A stretch of 64,000 nt of DNA from Streptomyces sp. CBMA291 (GTDB lineage Bacteria > Actinomycetota > Actinomycetes > Streptomycetales > Streptomycetaceae). The position numbers and the translations under genes are program-made. The stretch spans positions 1-64,000 of the forward strand of contig NZ_MSJP01000003.1 in NCBI RefSeq assembly GCF_014596525.1. The letters are read 5' to 3'. The notes beneath the pieces were generated by a model, which had not been told where the DNA came from, did no database searches, and worked only from the letters and a program-made list of their open reading frames with translations. Shown here piece after piece: positions 35,138-43,497 of this stretch (the stretch's first letter is position 1; every line of letters begins with the position of its first letter).

Positions 35138-37789
35138 CTACAGCTCCCCGCGCTTCGTCAGCCAGTTGAAGCAGATCCAGCCCGGCAGCACCGGAAGCCA
35201 GAGGGTGAGCAGCCGGTACAGCAGGACCGCCGGGGTCGCCACCTCCAGGGGCAGGCCCACGGCCACCAGGCCGAAGGTGAGCGCGCCTTCGACCGCGCCG
35301 ACACCGCCGGGCGTCGGCGCCGCCGAGCCGAGCGCGTTGCCCGCGAGGAAGACGACCGCCACGCTCGCGTAGCTGACCGTCGCGGTCCCGTGCCCGAACG
35401 CCCGGATGGAGGCGTCCAGACAGAACACGAACGCGGCGGTGAGGAGCAGCATCCCGCCGATGCCGGTGACCAGCTTCACCGGCCGCTGGAGCACGTCCAG
35501 CATGCGCGGCACGACCCCGGCGAACAGCGACCGCAGCCGGGTCGAGACGAACTTGCGCATGAAGGGGATCGCCGTCACGACGAGCACGAGCACCGCGACC
35601 GTCAACAGACCGGCGATGACCGTCCTCGACGGGGTGAACGACTGCGTCTTCTCCGTCCCCGTCAGATAGCCGAAGGAGAGCAGCAGCAGGATGTGCGCCC
35701 CCAGTCCGAAGAGCTGCGAGGCGCCGACGCTCGCCACCGCGAGCCCCGGGCGCACCCCCGAGCGCTGGAGGAAGCGCGTGTTCAGGGCGACGCCGCCGAC
35801 CGCCGCCGGGGCGACGATCTTCACGAACGAGCCGGCGACCTGCGCCACCACCGTCCGCCAGAAGCCGACCCGCTCCGGCACGAAACCGAGCAGGCTCATC
35901 GCCGCCGCCACATAGCTGCACGCGGCGAAGAGGACGGCCGCCGCCACCCACCGCCAGTCGGCCTGGCTGATCGTCGACAGCGGCGTCCGGGCGATCTGGG
36001 AGAGCAGGAAGTACGCGGCGACCGCGCCCGCGATCAGACTGACCAGGGTCCGCGGCTTGATCCGTTCGAGCCGTACGGGCTCCACCGGGGCCTGCGGGCG
36101 GATCAGCAGCACCTGCTGCCGGATCTGGGCCAGCAGGTCCTCCTCGCGGGCCTCGTCGAGCGCCTCGTCGAGAGCCTTCTTCTCGGCCTTCTTGTCCGCC
36201 TTCTTCTCGGCCTTCGTATCGGCCCGTACGGGGGTCCCGTCCGGGCCCGCCTCCGCCGCCCGCACCTTGGCCAGCTCCCGCTCGTGCTTGGCCGCCTCGG
36301 ACGCGGCGAGCACGGCCTCCCGCTCGCGGGCAGACCGCTCCCGGGCCAGCTTCCGCAGCGTCGCGCGCGTGGAGCGGCTCAGCGCGATCGGCTGGAGCAG
36401 CGGCAGACAGTCGGCGACGGTGTCCGTGCCGAGCCCCGCGACGGCGGCGGAGACCGCCCGCTCGGCCCCGACCCGCAGACCGAGGGTGGTGAGCAGCTGG
36501 GCGACGTCCATCCGCAGGACCAGATCACCCGCCGCGATCTCGCCGCCCCGCAGATCGGTGAGGATCACCCGGCCGGAGCGGTCCACCAGGATGGCGTCCC
36601 CGGTGAGCCTGCGGTGGGCGATCCGGCGCGACTGGAGCGCCCGCACCTGCCGGAAGGCGCCGCGGACCAGCTCGTCGGTGATCTCGGAGTCGTCGAGGGA
36701 GTCCAGGCTGCGCCCGCCGATGTGCTCGTACACGAGCATCACGGCGTCCGGGCCGAGTTCCGAGGTGGCGATCAGCTTCGGCGCGTTCGCCCCGGCGGCG
36801 ATCGCCGCGTACGCGAGGAGCGCCTCCTGTTCGAGGGCCTGGCGCAGCGAGACGATCGAGCGGCGGGTGGTGACCGTCCGCAGGGTCAGCCGCCGCCAGG
36901 CGCGGTAGAAGAAGCCGTGCGCCTGCTGTTCCCGGTCGACGACCGTGACGTCGAGCGGGGGGCCGTCCTCCAGGGTCACGATGTACCGGCGTCCCCGGTC
37001 ACCGTTGTCGGTGGAGTCCGGTACCCCCTCGGCGCGCAGTGCGGTCACCGGCCGGAAGCCGACCCTGCGCAGTCCGGCGAGGAGGGTCTGTCCGGTGGGC
37101 CGGACATTGGGGGAGCCGACCGCGTACAGAGTGCCGTACGCCACCGTCCAGCCGATCAGGACGGTCAGGATGATCGAGAGGGCGGTGGTGTAGCCGGCCA
37201 CCAGCATGGTGAACGCGTCGAGAAGGAGCACCACCCAGAGGGAGACCCGCCAGCGTGGCCTGCGGGCCATCCCCACGGCGGTCATGTAGGCGATCACCGG
37301 AGCGAGGTAGTTGTGCACCGGGTCGGTGAGTCCGCCGCCGGACTGCGGCTGGGTCAGCGCGTCCTGGATGGTGCCGGGTGCCGCCTGGGCCACCCAGAGG
37401 TCGGTGGCGAGGGTCACACCGTGCGCGAGGACGGCGGCGAGCACTCCGTCCGCGATCCGCAGCCCGTCCCTCTTGATCAGGCGCTCGATGGCGAAGGCGA
37501 CGGGGACGAGCAGGACGGCGATGGAGGAGACCAGACCGGCGATCTTGACGAAGACGTCGGGCGCGCCGACGGCTCCCTTGTTGATGTCCTCCTCAAGGCC
37601 CGAGGTCGTCGCGTGGGCGAACGCGGCGACGGCGATGACCAGGGCGATCGCCAGCAGACCGGCCAGCAGCCGCATCAGGTCGGAGGGCCGGTGGACGCGG
37701 GCGGCGAGCAGCGGTTCGTCTCCGGAGACCCGCTCGGGCACGTCGGACCGGTCCTCCCCCGGAGGCTGAGTGTCCTGGCCCATCACCAT
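35138..37789 (-). CDS. Flippase-like membrane protein (YbhN/lysylphosphatidylglycerol synthase TM family) with kinase-like domain
   Basis: 883 residues. N-terminal part: several helices (LLAGLLAIALVIAVAAFAHA...). Middle: a degraded protein-kinase-like/aminoglycoside-phosphotransferase-like domain (VMLVYEHIGGRSLDSL, RRIAHRRLTGDAILVDRSGRVILTDLRGG), where the catalytic HRD/DFG equivalents are only partly kept. Then a coiled, Lys/Ala-rich segment (KAEKKADKKAEKKA) and a C-terminal ~300-residue domain of the TIGR00374/LPG-synthase transmembrane type with GNALGSAAPTPGGVGAVEGAL, its signature. ATG 37789 is preceded by GAGACGG; starts at 37783 or 37885 are possible. Likely handles a lipid-linked substrate or flips a lipid; unproven. 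Confidence 0.85.
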   Translation of the reverse strand: MVMGQDTQPPGEDRSDVPERVSGDEPLLAARVHRPSDLMRLLAGLLAIALVIAVAAFAHATTSGLEEDINKGAVGAPDVFVKIAGLVSSIAVLLVPVAFAIERLIKRDGLRIADGVLAAVLAHGVTLATDLWVAQAAPGTIQDALTQPQSGGGLTDPVHNYLAPVIAYMTAVGMARRPRWRVSLWVVLLLDAFTMLVAGYTTALSIILTVLIGWTVAYGTLYAVGSPNVRPTGQTLLAGLRRVGFRPVTALRAEGVPDSTDNGDRGRRYIVTLEDGPPLDVTVVDREQQAHGFFYRAWRRLTLRTVTTRRSIVSLRQALEQEALLAYAAIAAGANAPKLIATSELGPDAVMLVYEHIGGRSLDSLDDSEITDELVRGAFRQVRALQSRRIAHRRLTGDAILVDRSGRVILTDLRGGEIAAGDLVLRMDVAQLLTTLGLRVGAERAVSAAVAGLGTDTVADCLPLLQPIALSRSTRATLRKLARERSAREREAVLAASEAAKHERELAKVRAAEAGPDGTPVRADTKAEKKADKKAEKKALDEALDEAREEDLLAQIRQQVLLIRPQAPVEPVRLERIKPRTLVSLIAGAVAAYFLLSQIARTPLSTISQADWRWVAAAVLFAACSYVAAAMSLLGFVPERVGFWRTVVAQVAGSFVKIVAPAAVGGVALNTRFLQRSGVRPGLAVASVGASQLFGLGAHILLLLSFGYLTGTEKTQSFTPSRTVIAGLLTVAVLVLVVTAIPFMRKFVSTRLRSLFAGVVPRMLDVLQRPVKLVTGIGGMLLLTAAFVFCLDASIRAFGHGTATVSYASVAVVFLAGNALGSAAPTPGGVGAVEGALTFGLVAVGLPLEVATPAVLLYRLLTLWLPVLPGWICFNWLTKRGEL

Positions 37790-37975
37790 GTCCGTCTCTG
37801 CATGTGTGTTCTGTCGATCTCGTTCATCCGTGCCCGCGCGCGCGGGCACGCGGTCTCGTATTCGTCGCTCTTGATCTCGTATCACCAGTCACCGCCCGCA
37901 CGATGGTGGCATGAAGAACCGCCACACGGAGGCATCAGGGCCATGTCGGTGCGGTGAGGCAGGATGGGGCGGATG

Positions 37976-38329
37976 AGCATGGAGGAGCCGATGGGGGAGA
38001 CCGGGGAACTGCCCGAGTACGCGGAACGGGTGCTCGACGTCGCCGACGGCATCCCGCCCGGCCGGGTGATGACCTACGGGGACATCGCCGAGTGGCTGGG
38101 CGAGGGAGGACCCCGCCAGGTGGGCCGGGTCATGGCCCTGTACGGCGGTACGGCGCCCTGGTGGCGGGTGGTCCGCGCCGACGGCACCCTCCTTCCCGGC
38201 AGCGAATCGCGGGCCCTCGGCCACTACCGCGAGGAGGGCACCCCGCTGCGCCAGTCCGGTCCGGCGGCCGAGGGCCATGTGCCGAGGGTCGACATGCGAC
38301 GGGCCCGCTGGGACGGAACTCACACCTGA
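37976..38329 (+). CDS. Alkyltransferase-like (ATL) DNA-binding protein
   Basis: 117-residue homologue of the DNA-binding domain of O6-alkylguanine methyltransferases. The fold signature IPPGRVMTYGDIAEWLG and the Arg finger GGPRQVGRVMALYGG are present, but the active-site PCHRV is replaced by PWWRVVRADG: the acceptor Cys is Trp. Such ATL proteins bind alkylated guanine without repairing it and flag it for nucleotide excision repair. ATG 37976 was preferred (CAGGAT 7 nt upstream, leaderless type); 37964 and 37991 are alternatives. It precedes the helicase-nuclease genes, consistent with a DNA-repair neighbourhood. Confidence 0.9.
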   Translation, partial: SMEEPMGETGELPEYAERVLDVADGIPPGRVMTYGDIAEWLGEGGPRQVGRVMALYGGTAPWWRVVRADGTLLPGSESRALGHYREEGTPLRQSGPAAEGHVPRVDMRRARWDGTHT

Positions 38330-38634
38330 GGGACGCGCGCGGAGCACGGCCCGACGGCCCGGACCCGGGGAGGCGGACCGGAGACACCGTGCGGCGGGGC
38401 CCCGGAGCCCGACGGAGAGACACGGACCACGCCTCGGCCGCGGCCCGTTTCGCGTAACGTCGGAGGTCGCGTCCTCCGGGACGGCGTCCGTGCCTCCCGG
38501 GCCGGACCGCACCGCCGAAGCGGGCCCTGCGTCCCCCCGGACGGGCCGTACGCCCGCGTGGTCGGGCCGTACGCCCGCCACGGCGGACGGCCGCATCACC
38601 CGCACCACCACACCCACCAGGACCGGCGACCCAC
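38330..38634. promoter_or_regulatory. Upstream region of the helicase-nuclease pair with two palindromes 21 bp apart
   Basis: CGGGCCGTACGCCCG, a 15-bp inverted repeat (CGGGC-N5-GCCCG), occurs at 38542-38556 and again at 38563-38577, exactly 21 bp (two helical turns) apart and 58-93 bp before the first helicase gene. It is a good candidate operator. No gene is seen in this 305-bp stretch. Confidence 0.5.
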
Positions 38635-41600
38635 GTGAGTACCTCCTCCACCACCCGGCGTGTGCCGCCGTACCAGGGACAGCCGCACCCGGGAACGGGA
38701 CGGCAGCGGACCCCGGGCGCGTACCGACTGGTGCGCACCACGCCGGCCCCGATGGATCCCCCTCAGCTGGACGCAGCCCAACGGGAAGTGGTTGAGCACA
38801 CCACGGGACCGCTCCTCGTCCTCGCCGGACCCGGCACCGGCAAGACGACCACCCTGGTCGAAGCCGTCGCCACCCGCGTGGAACGGGGCGCCGACCCCGA
38901 ACGCCTCCTCGTCCTCACCTTCAGCCGCAAGGCCGCCGTCGAACTCCGCGACCGCATGGCCACCCGGCTCGGCGGCCGCCGCCCCCCGCAGGCCACCACC
39001 TTCCACTCGTACTGCTACGCCCTGATCCGCGCCCACCAGGACGCCGAACTCTTCGCCGAGCCGCTCCGGCTGCTCTCCGGACCCGAGCAGGACCTCGCCG
39101 TCCGCGAACTGCTCGCCGGTCACATCGACCTCGGCAAGGCCGGACTCGGCAGCATCCGCTGGCCCGACGAACTGCGCGCCTGCCTCACCACCCGGGGCTT
39201 CGCCGACGAGGTCCGCGCCGTCCTCGCCCGCTCCCGTGAACTGGGCCTCGGCCCCGACGCCCTCGCCCGCTTCGCCGACCGCGTCGGCCGCCCCGACTGG
39301 AAGGCCGCCGCGGGCTTCCTCGCCGAGTACCTCGACGTCCTCGACCTCCAGGGCGTCCTCGACTACACCGAACTGGTCCACCGCGCCGTCCTGCTCGCCG
39401 GGACCGTCACCCTGCCCGCGTACGACGCCGTCTACGTCGACGAGTACCAGGACACCGACCCGGCCCAGGTCCGGCTGCTGCACGCGCTCGCGGGCGCGGG
39501 ACCGCGCACGGTCGTCGCCTTCGGCGACCCGGACCAGTCCATCTACGCCTTCCGGGGCGCCGACGTGAACGGCATCCTCGACTTCCCCGAGACCTTCGGC
39601 GGCGCCGACGTACGCGTCCTGCGCACCGGCCGTCGCTCCGGCGCGGGACTGCTCGGCGCCACCCGGCAGCTCGCCCGGCGGATGCCGATGCACCGGCTCC
39701 CCGCCGACAAGGTCCGCGCCCACCGCGAACTGACCCCGAACCGGGACGGGGGCCGGGCCGAGGCCTACACCTACCCCACGGCCTCCGCCGAGGCCGAGAA
39801 CATCGCCGACCTGCTCCGCCGCGCCCACCTGGAGGACGGCGTCCCCTGGCAGGACATGGGCGTCCTCACCCGCTCCGCCGCCGCCCTCCCTCCCCTGCGC
39901 CGCGCCCTCACCTCGGCGGGCGTCCCGGTGGAGACGGACGCGGCGGACACCCCCCTGCGCCACGAACCGGCCGTGGCGCCCCTGCTGCTGGCGCTGAGGG
40001 CGGTGGCGGGCGTGTCCGGGACGGCGGCCGTCCCCTCGGCCGTCCCCTCGGCGGTGCCTGCGGGGGCGGGGGGCGCGGGTTCCCCCGACGCGGGCCCGGT
40101 TCCTGCTGCGGGCCCTGTCCCCGCTTCGGGCTCCGCCTCGGACACGGGCTCCGCCTCGGATACGGGCTCCGCCTCCGTCGACAGCCCTACCCCTGCCGAC
40201 AGCCCTACCCCTGCCGACGGCACCGCCCCCGCCGGATGGCTCCCCGTGGAGACCGCCCTCGAACTGCTCGCCTCGCCGCTCGCCGGGGTCGACCCGGCCG
40301 ATCTGCGGCGGCTCGGGCGGGCGCTCAGGGACGAGGAGCGGGCCGGGGGGAACAAGGTCCCGCCGCCCTCCGACGTGCTGCTCGCCCGCGCCCTCGCCGA
40401 ACCCGAGCGGCTCGTCGCGCACGAATCCGGCTACGCGCGCGGGGCCCAGCGCCTGGGCGACCTGCTGCGCCGCACCCGTACCCTCCTCGCCGACGGAGGC
40501 ACCGCCGAGGAAGCCCTGTGGGTGCTGTGGAGCAACACCGGCTGGCCCGGCCGGCTCGAACGTGCCGCGCTCCGCGGCGGCCCCGCCGGACGCAACGCCG
40601 ACCGCGACCTCGACGCCGTCTGCGCCCTCTTCGAGACCGCCGCCCGCGCCGAGGAGCGCGTCGGCGGCCGAGGCGTCCTCAACTTCCTCGAAGAACTCGA
40701 CGCCCAGGACATCGCCGCCGACACCCTCACCCGCCGCCACACCCGCCCCGACGCCGTCCGGCTGATGACCGCCCACCGCTCCAAGGGCCTCGAATGGGGC
40801 CTCGTCGTCATCGCCGGGGTGCAGGAGGGCAGCTGGCCCGACCTGCGCCGCCGGGGCTCCCTCCTGGAGGCCGACCGCATCGGCCGGGACGGACTCGCCG
40901 AGCCCCTCACCCCCGGCGCCCTCCTCGCCGAGGAACGCCGGCTCTTCTACGTCGCCGCCACCCGCGCCCGCGACCGGCTCGTCGTCACCGCCGTGAAGGC
41001 CGCCGCCGAGGACGGCGACCAGCCGTCCCGGTTCCTCACCGAACTCGGCGAGGAACCGAAGGACGTCCCCGGCCGCCCCCGCCGCCCCCTCGCCGTCTCC
41101 GCCCTCGTCGCCGAGCTGCGCGCCACCACCGTCGACCCGGCGGCCTCGCCCCCCCTCCGCGAGGCCGCCGCCACCCGCCTCGCCGAGCTGGCCGCCCTCG
41201 CCGACGAGGACGGCCAGCCCCTGGTCCCTGCGGCGCACCCGGACCGCTGGTGGGGCCTGTCCGAGCCGACCCGCGCCCCGGCGCCGCTGCGCGACCGCGA
41301 CCTGCCGGTGGCCCTCTCGCCCAGCTCCCTGGAGAACCTGGTCACCACCTGCTCCCTCCAGTGGTTCCTGGGCCGCGAGGTCAAGGCCGACGCCCCCGCC
41401 ACGGCCGCCCAGGGCTTCGGCAACGTCGTCCACGTCCTCGCCGACGAGGTGGCCTCCGGCCGCACCCCCGCCGACCTCGACGTCCTCATGGCCCGGCTCG
41501 ACTCCGTCTGGGACGCCCTCGCCTTCGACGCGCCCTGGAAGTCCGCCCAGGAGAAGGCGCACGCCCGCGCGGCCCTGGAACGCTTCCTGAACTGGCACGT

Positions 41601-42108
41601 CATGGACCGGGGCGGCCGCGCCCCCGCCGCCTCCGAGCACGGCTTCGACGTGACCCTGGAGGCGGGGGAGTACGAGGTCCGCATCCGGGGTTCCATGGAC
41701 CGCGTCGAGACCGACGAGCAGGGCCGCGCGTACGTCGTCGACTTCAAGACCGGCAAGTCCGCCCCCACCCGCGACGAGGTCGCCCGCCACCCGCAGCTCG
41801 CCGTCTACCAGCTCGCCGTCCGCGAGGGCGCCCTCGACGAGGTCTTCGACGGGCGCAGGCCCGAGCCGGGCGGCGCCGAACTCGTCCAGCTCCGCCAGGG
41901 CGCCACGAAGAAGGAGGGCGGCGACGCCCTGCCCAAGGTCCAGGCACAGGAAGCGCTCGCCGGGGAGTGGGTCGGCGAACTGCTCGCCCACGCGGCGGGC
42001 CGGGTCCTCGACGAACGCTTCACCCCCACCACCGGCCAGCACTGCACGACCTGCTCCTTCCGCGCCTCGTGCAGCGCCCGCCCGGAGGGCCGCCAGGTCG
42101 TCGACTGA
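38635..42108 (+). CDS. adnA: UvrD-like helicase fused to PD-(D/E)XK nuclease, AdnA-like
   Basis: 1157 residues. Superfamily 1 motor: Walker A GPGTGKT (65-71), TFSRKAA, Walker B VYVDEYQDTD, GDPDQSIYAFRGAD, LMTAHRSKGLEW, and VAATRARDRL (motif VI). A low-complexity insertion of Ala/Pro/Ser/Asp (around residues 460-525) contains an 18-bp repeated segment. The C-terminal nuclease has IRGSMDRV and YVVDFKTGKSA, and CTTCSFRASC plus an upstream Cys in TTCSLQWF suggest a [4Fe-4S] cluster. It would form, with the next helicase, the AdnAB motor-nuclease that resects double-strand breaks. The A/B naming rests on gene order and overall likeness to mycobacteria. GTG 38635. Confidence 0.85.
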   Translation: MSTSSTTRRVPPYQGQPHPGTGRQRTPGAYRLVRTTPAPMDPPQLDAAQREVVEHTTGPLLVLAGPGTGKTTTLVEAVATRVERGADPERLLVLTFSRKAAVELRDRMATRLGGRRPPQATTFHSYCYALIRAHQDAELFAEPLRLLSGPEQDLAVRELLAGHIDLGKAGLGSIRWPDELRACLTTRGFADEVRAVLARSRELGLGPDALARFADRVGRPDWKAAAGFLAEYLDVLDLQGVLDYTELVHRAVLLAGTVTLPAYDAVYVDEYQDTDPAQVRLLHALAGAGPRTVVAFGDPDQSIYAFRGADVNGILDFPETFGGADVRVLRTGRRSGAGLLGATRQLARRMPMHRLPADKVRAHRELTPNRDGGRAEAYTYPTASAEAENIADLLRRAHLEDGVPWQDMGVLTRSAAALPPLRRALTSAGVPVETDAADTPLRHEPAVAPLLLALRAVAGVSGTAAVPSAVPSAVPAGAGGAGSPDAGPVPAAGPVPASGSASDTGSASDTGSASVDSPTPADSPTPADGTAPAGWLPVETALELLASPLAGVDPADLRRLGRALRDEERAGGNKVPPPSDVLLARALAEPERLVAHESGYARGAQRLGDLLRRTRTLLADGGTAEEALWVLWSNTGWPGRLERAALRGGPAGRNADRDLDAVCALFETAARAEERVGGRGVLNFLEELDAQDIAADTLTRRHTRPDAVRLMTAHRSKGLEWGLVVIAGVQEGSWPDLRRRGSLLEADRIGRDGLAEPLTPGALLAEERRLFYVAATRARDRLVVTAVKAAAEDGDQPSRFLTELGEEPKDVPGRPRRPLAVSALVAELRATTVDPAASPPLREAAATRLAELAALADEDGQPLVPAAHPDRWWGLSEPTRAPAPLRDRDLPVALSPSSLENLVTTCSLQWFLGREVKADAPATAAQGFGNVVHVLADEVASGRTPADLDVLMARLDSVWDALAFDAPWKSAQEKAHARAALERFLNWHVMDRGGRAPAASEHGFDVTLEAGEYEVRIRGSMDRVETDEQGRAYVVDFKTGKSAPTRDEVARHPQLAVYQLAVREGALDEVFDGRRPEPGGAELVQLRQGATKKEGGDALPKVQAQEALAGEWVGELLAHAAGRVLDERFTPTTGQHCTTCSFRASCSARPEGRQVVD

Positions 42109-42590
42109 CCGGGGTTGCCGGCTGGTCCCGTCGTCTGCTGTCCCGGGTTGTCGAATGGTTCCGTCGTCGGCTGGCCCGGGGCGTCGGGCGGCCTGGGGGA
42201 GGGACCCCGGCAGCGAGGGGGCCCGGCGACAGGGGACCCCGGCGGCGAGGGCTCCGCTCCCGCGCGTCCCCGGGCCCGCCCTCGCGCACGTACTCCCGCC
42301 CCCTGCGGGCGGACACGTCCACGCGCGCGTACCCCCGGGTTCCCCCGTGAGGCCGGGGCACGCACGCGTACCCCCGGATTTCCGCCGGGGACACGTCCAC
42401 GCGCGCGTACTGCCGGATTTCCGCCGTGAGGCTGGCCCACGCACGCGTACCCCCGGACCTTCCCCGCGAGGCCCAGCCCGCGCGGTCGTGAGAGCCCGCC
42501 CCCCCGCGCGTACCCCCGGTGGAGTCGCGCGTACGCCCGCCCGGGGTGACCCTGGTGGACAAGGCTCGGGGAAACCGCGAGGAGGCTCGC
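42109..42590. repeat. Non-coding stretch with CGCGTAC-containing repeats
   Basis: The word CGCGTAC, usually continued as CCCCGG, occurs at 42326, 42365, 42404, 42444, 42507 and 42528; the first four are spaced 39-40 bp. Upstream, around 42113-42180, a different ~32-bp unit (TGGTCCCGTCGT / TGGTTCCGTCGT) is duplicated. There is no plausible gene; the last 80 bp hold the leader and GAGGAGG site of the following gene. Confidence 0.6.
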
Positions 42591-43406
42591 ATGGTGTCCC
42601 ACCGAAAGCTCCGCGCCGCCGCCGTCGTCTGTGCCGTCGTCGTCGTGGCGGGTCCCGCCCCCGTGGCCGCGTGGGCTGCCCCGGCCACGGCTCCGGCCAC
42701 CGCTCCGGTCGCCGCGCCGACGGCCCCGGCACCGTCGCCCGACCCGTTCGCCGGGCTCACCGCCGGCCAGATCGCCGATCGGGCGATCGCCGCGACCCGG
42801 TCGGCGACCTCGCTGCGCATGGCGGGCCGGGTGGTCACGGGCGGGCAGCCGCTCGACATCGACTTCGCGATCGACGGGCGCGGGCAGTGCGACGGCACGA
42901 TGCGGATCAAGGGCGGTCTCGCCGAACTCCGCAGGACCGACGGGGCCACCTACCTGAAGGGCGACGAGGGCTTCTGGCACGCCTCCATGGCCTCCCAGGG
43001 CATGTCCCCGGCCCAGATCGCCGCCACCGTCGAACTGGTCAAGGGCCGCTGGCTGAAGATCACCCCCGGGCAGGCGGGCAGCGGCGACCTCGGCGGCGTC
43101 TGCGACCTGAGCGCCCTCCTCGGCGGCGGCACGGCACAGCGCCGCGCCCTGACCCGGGGCCCCGACACCGAGGTCGGCGGCGTCCCCGCCGCGACCCTCG
43201 TGGCGCGGGGGCAGGGCGGTACGACCACCACCCTCTCCGTCGCCCTGGAAGGCAGGCCGTACCTCCTGAGGATGACGAAGACGGGCGGCGGATCCCCCGG
43301 GACCCTGGTCTTCTCCGCGTACGGCAAGCCCGTCCACGTGGCCGTCCCGCCCGCCTCCCAGACCGTGGACCTGGCCCGGCTGGAGCAGGGAGCCACGCCC
43401 GCCTGA
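42591..43406 (+). CDS. Secreted protein, LppX/LprG-like
   Basis: 271 residues. The start MVSHRKLRAAAVVCAVVVVAGPAPVAAWA is a Sec signal peptide without a clear lipobox Cys. After an Ala/Pro linker the mature part begins FAGLTAGQIADRAIAATRSATSLRMAGRV, the pattern of actinobacterial lipoprotein-carrier-like proteins (LppX/LprG fold, a beta-sheet cradle that binds lipids). Two Cys (QCDGTMRI and VCDLSAL) could pair. The ATG at 42591 has GAGGAGG at 6 nt. It sits between the two helicase-nuclease genes, splitting the pair; not functionally related as far as I can see. Confidence 0.82.
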   Translation: MVSHRKLRAAAVVCAVVVVAGPAPVAAWAAPATAPATAPVAAPTAPAPSPDPFAGLTAGQIADRAIAATRSATSLRMAGRVVTGGQPLDIDFAIDGRGQCDGTMRIKGGLAELRRTDGATYLKGDEGFWHASMASQGMSPAQIAATVELVKGRWLKITPGQAGSGDLGGVCDLSALLGGGTAQRRALTRGPDTEVGGVPAATLVARGQGGTTTTLSVALEGRPYLLRMTKTGGGSPGTLVFSAYGKPVHVAVPPASQTVDLARLEQGATPA

Positions 43407-43497
43407 CACCGCGGGACCGGCCGGGGCGGCGGCATAGGACCAGCCGCCGGGCCCCGGCCGGGCCGCGTTGTCGGAGGTCCGCGTTAGCCTCTTTGGA

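Noticed and set aside
34151-37957. A 1,268-codon + strand frame over the SARP 3' end and the flippase-like gene
   Set aside because: It overlaps two clear genes in wrong frames and has a Gly/Arg/Glu-rich composition typical of shadow frames.
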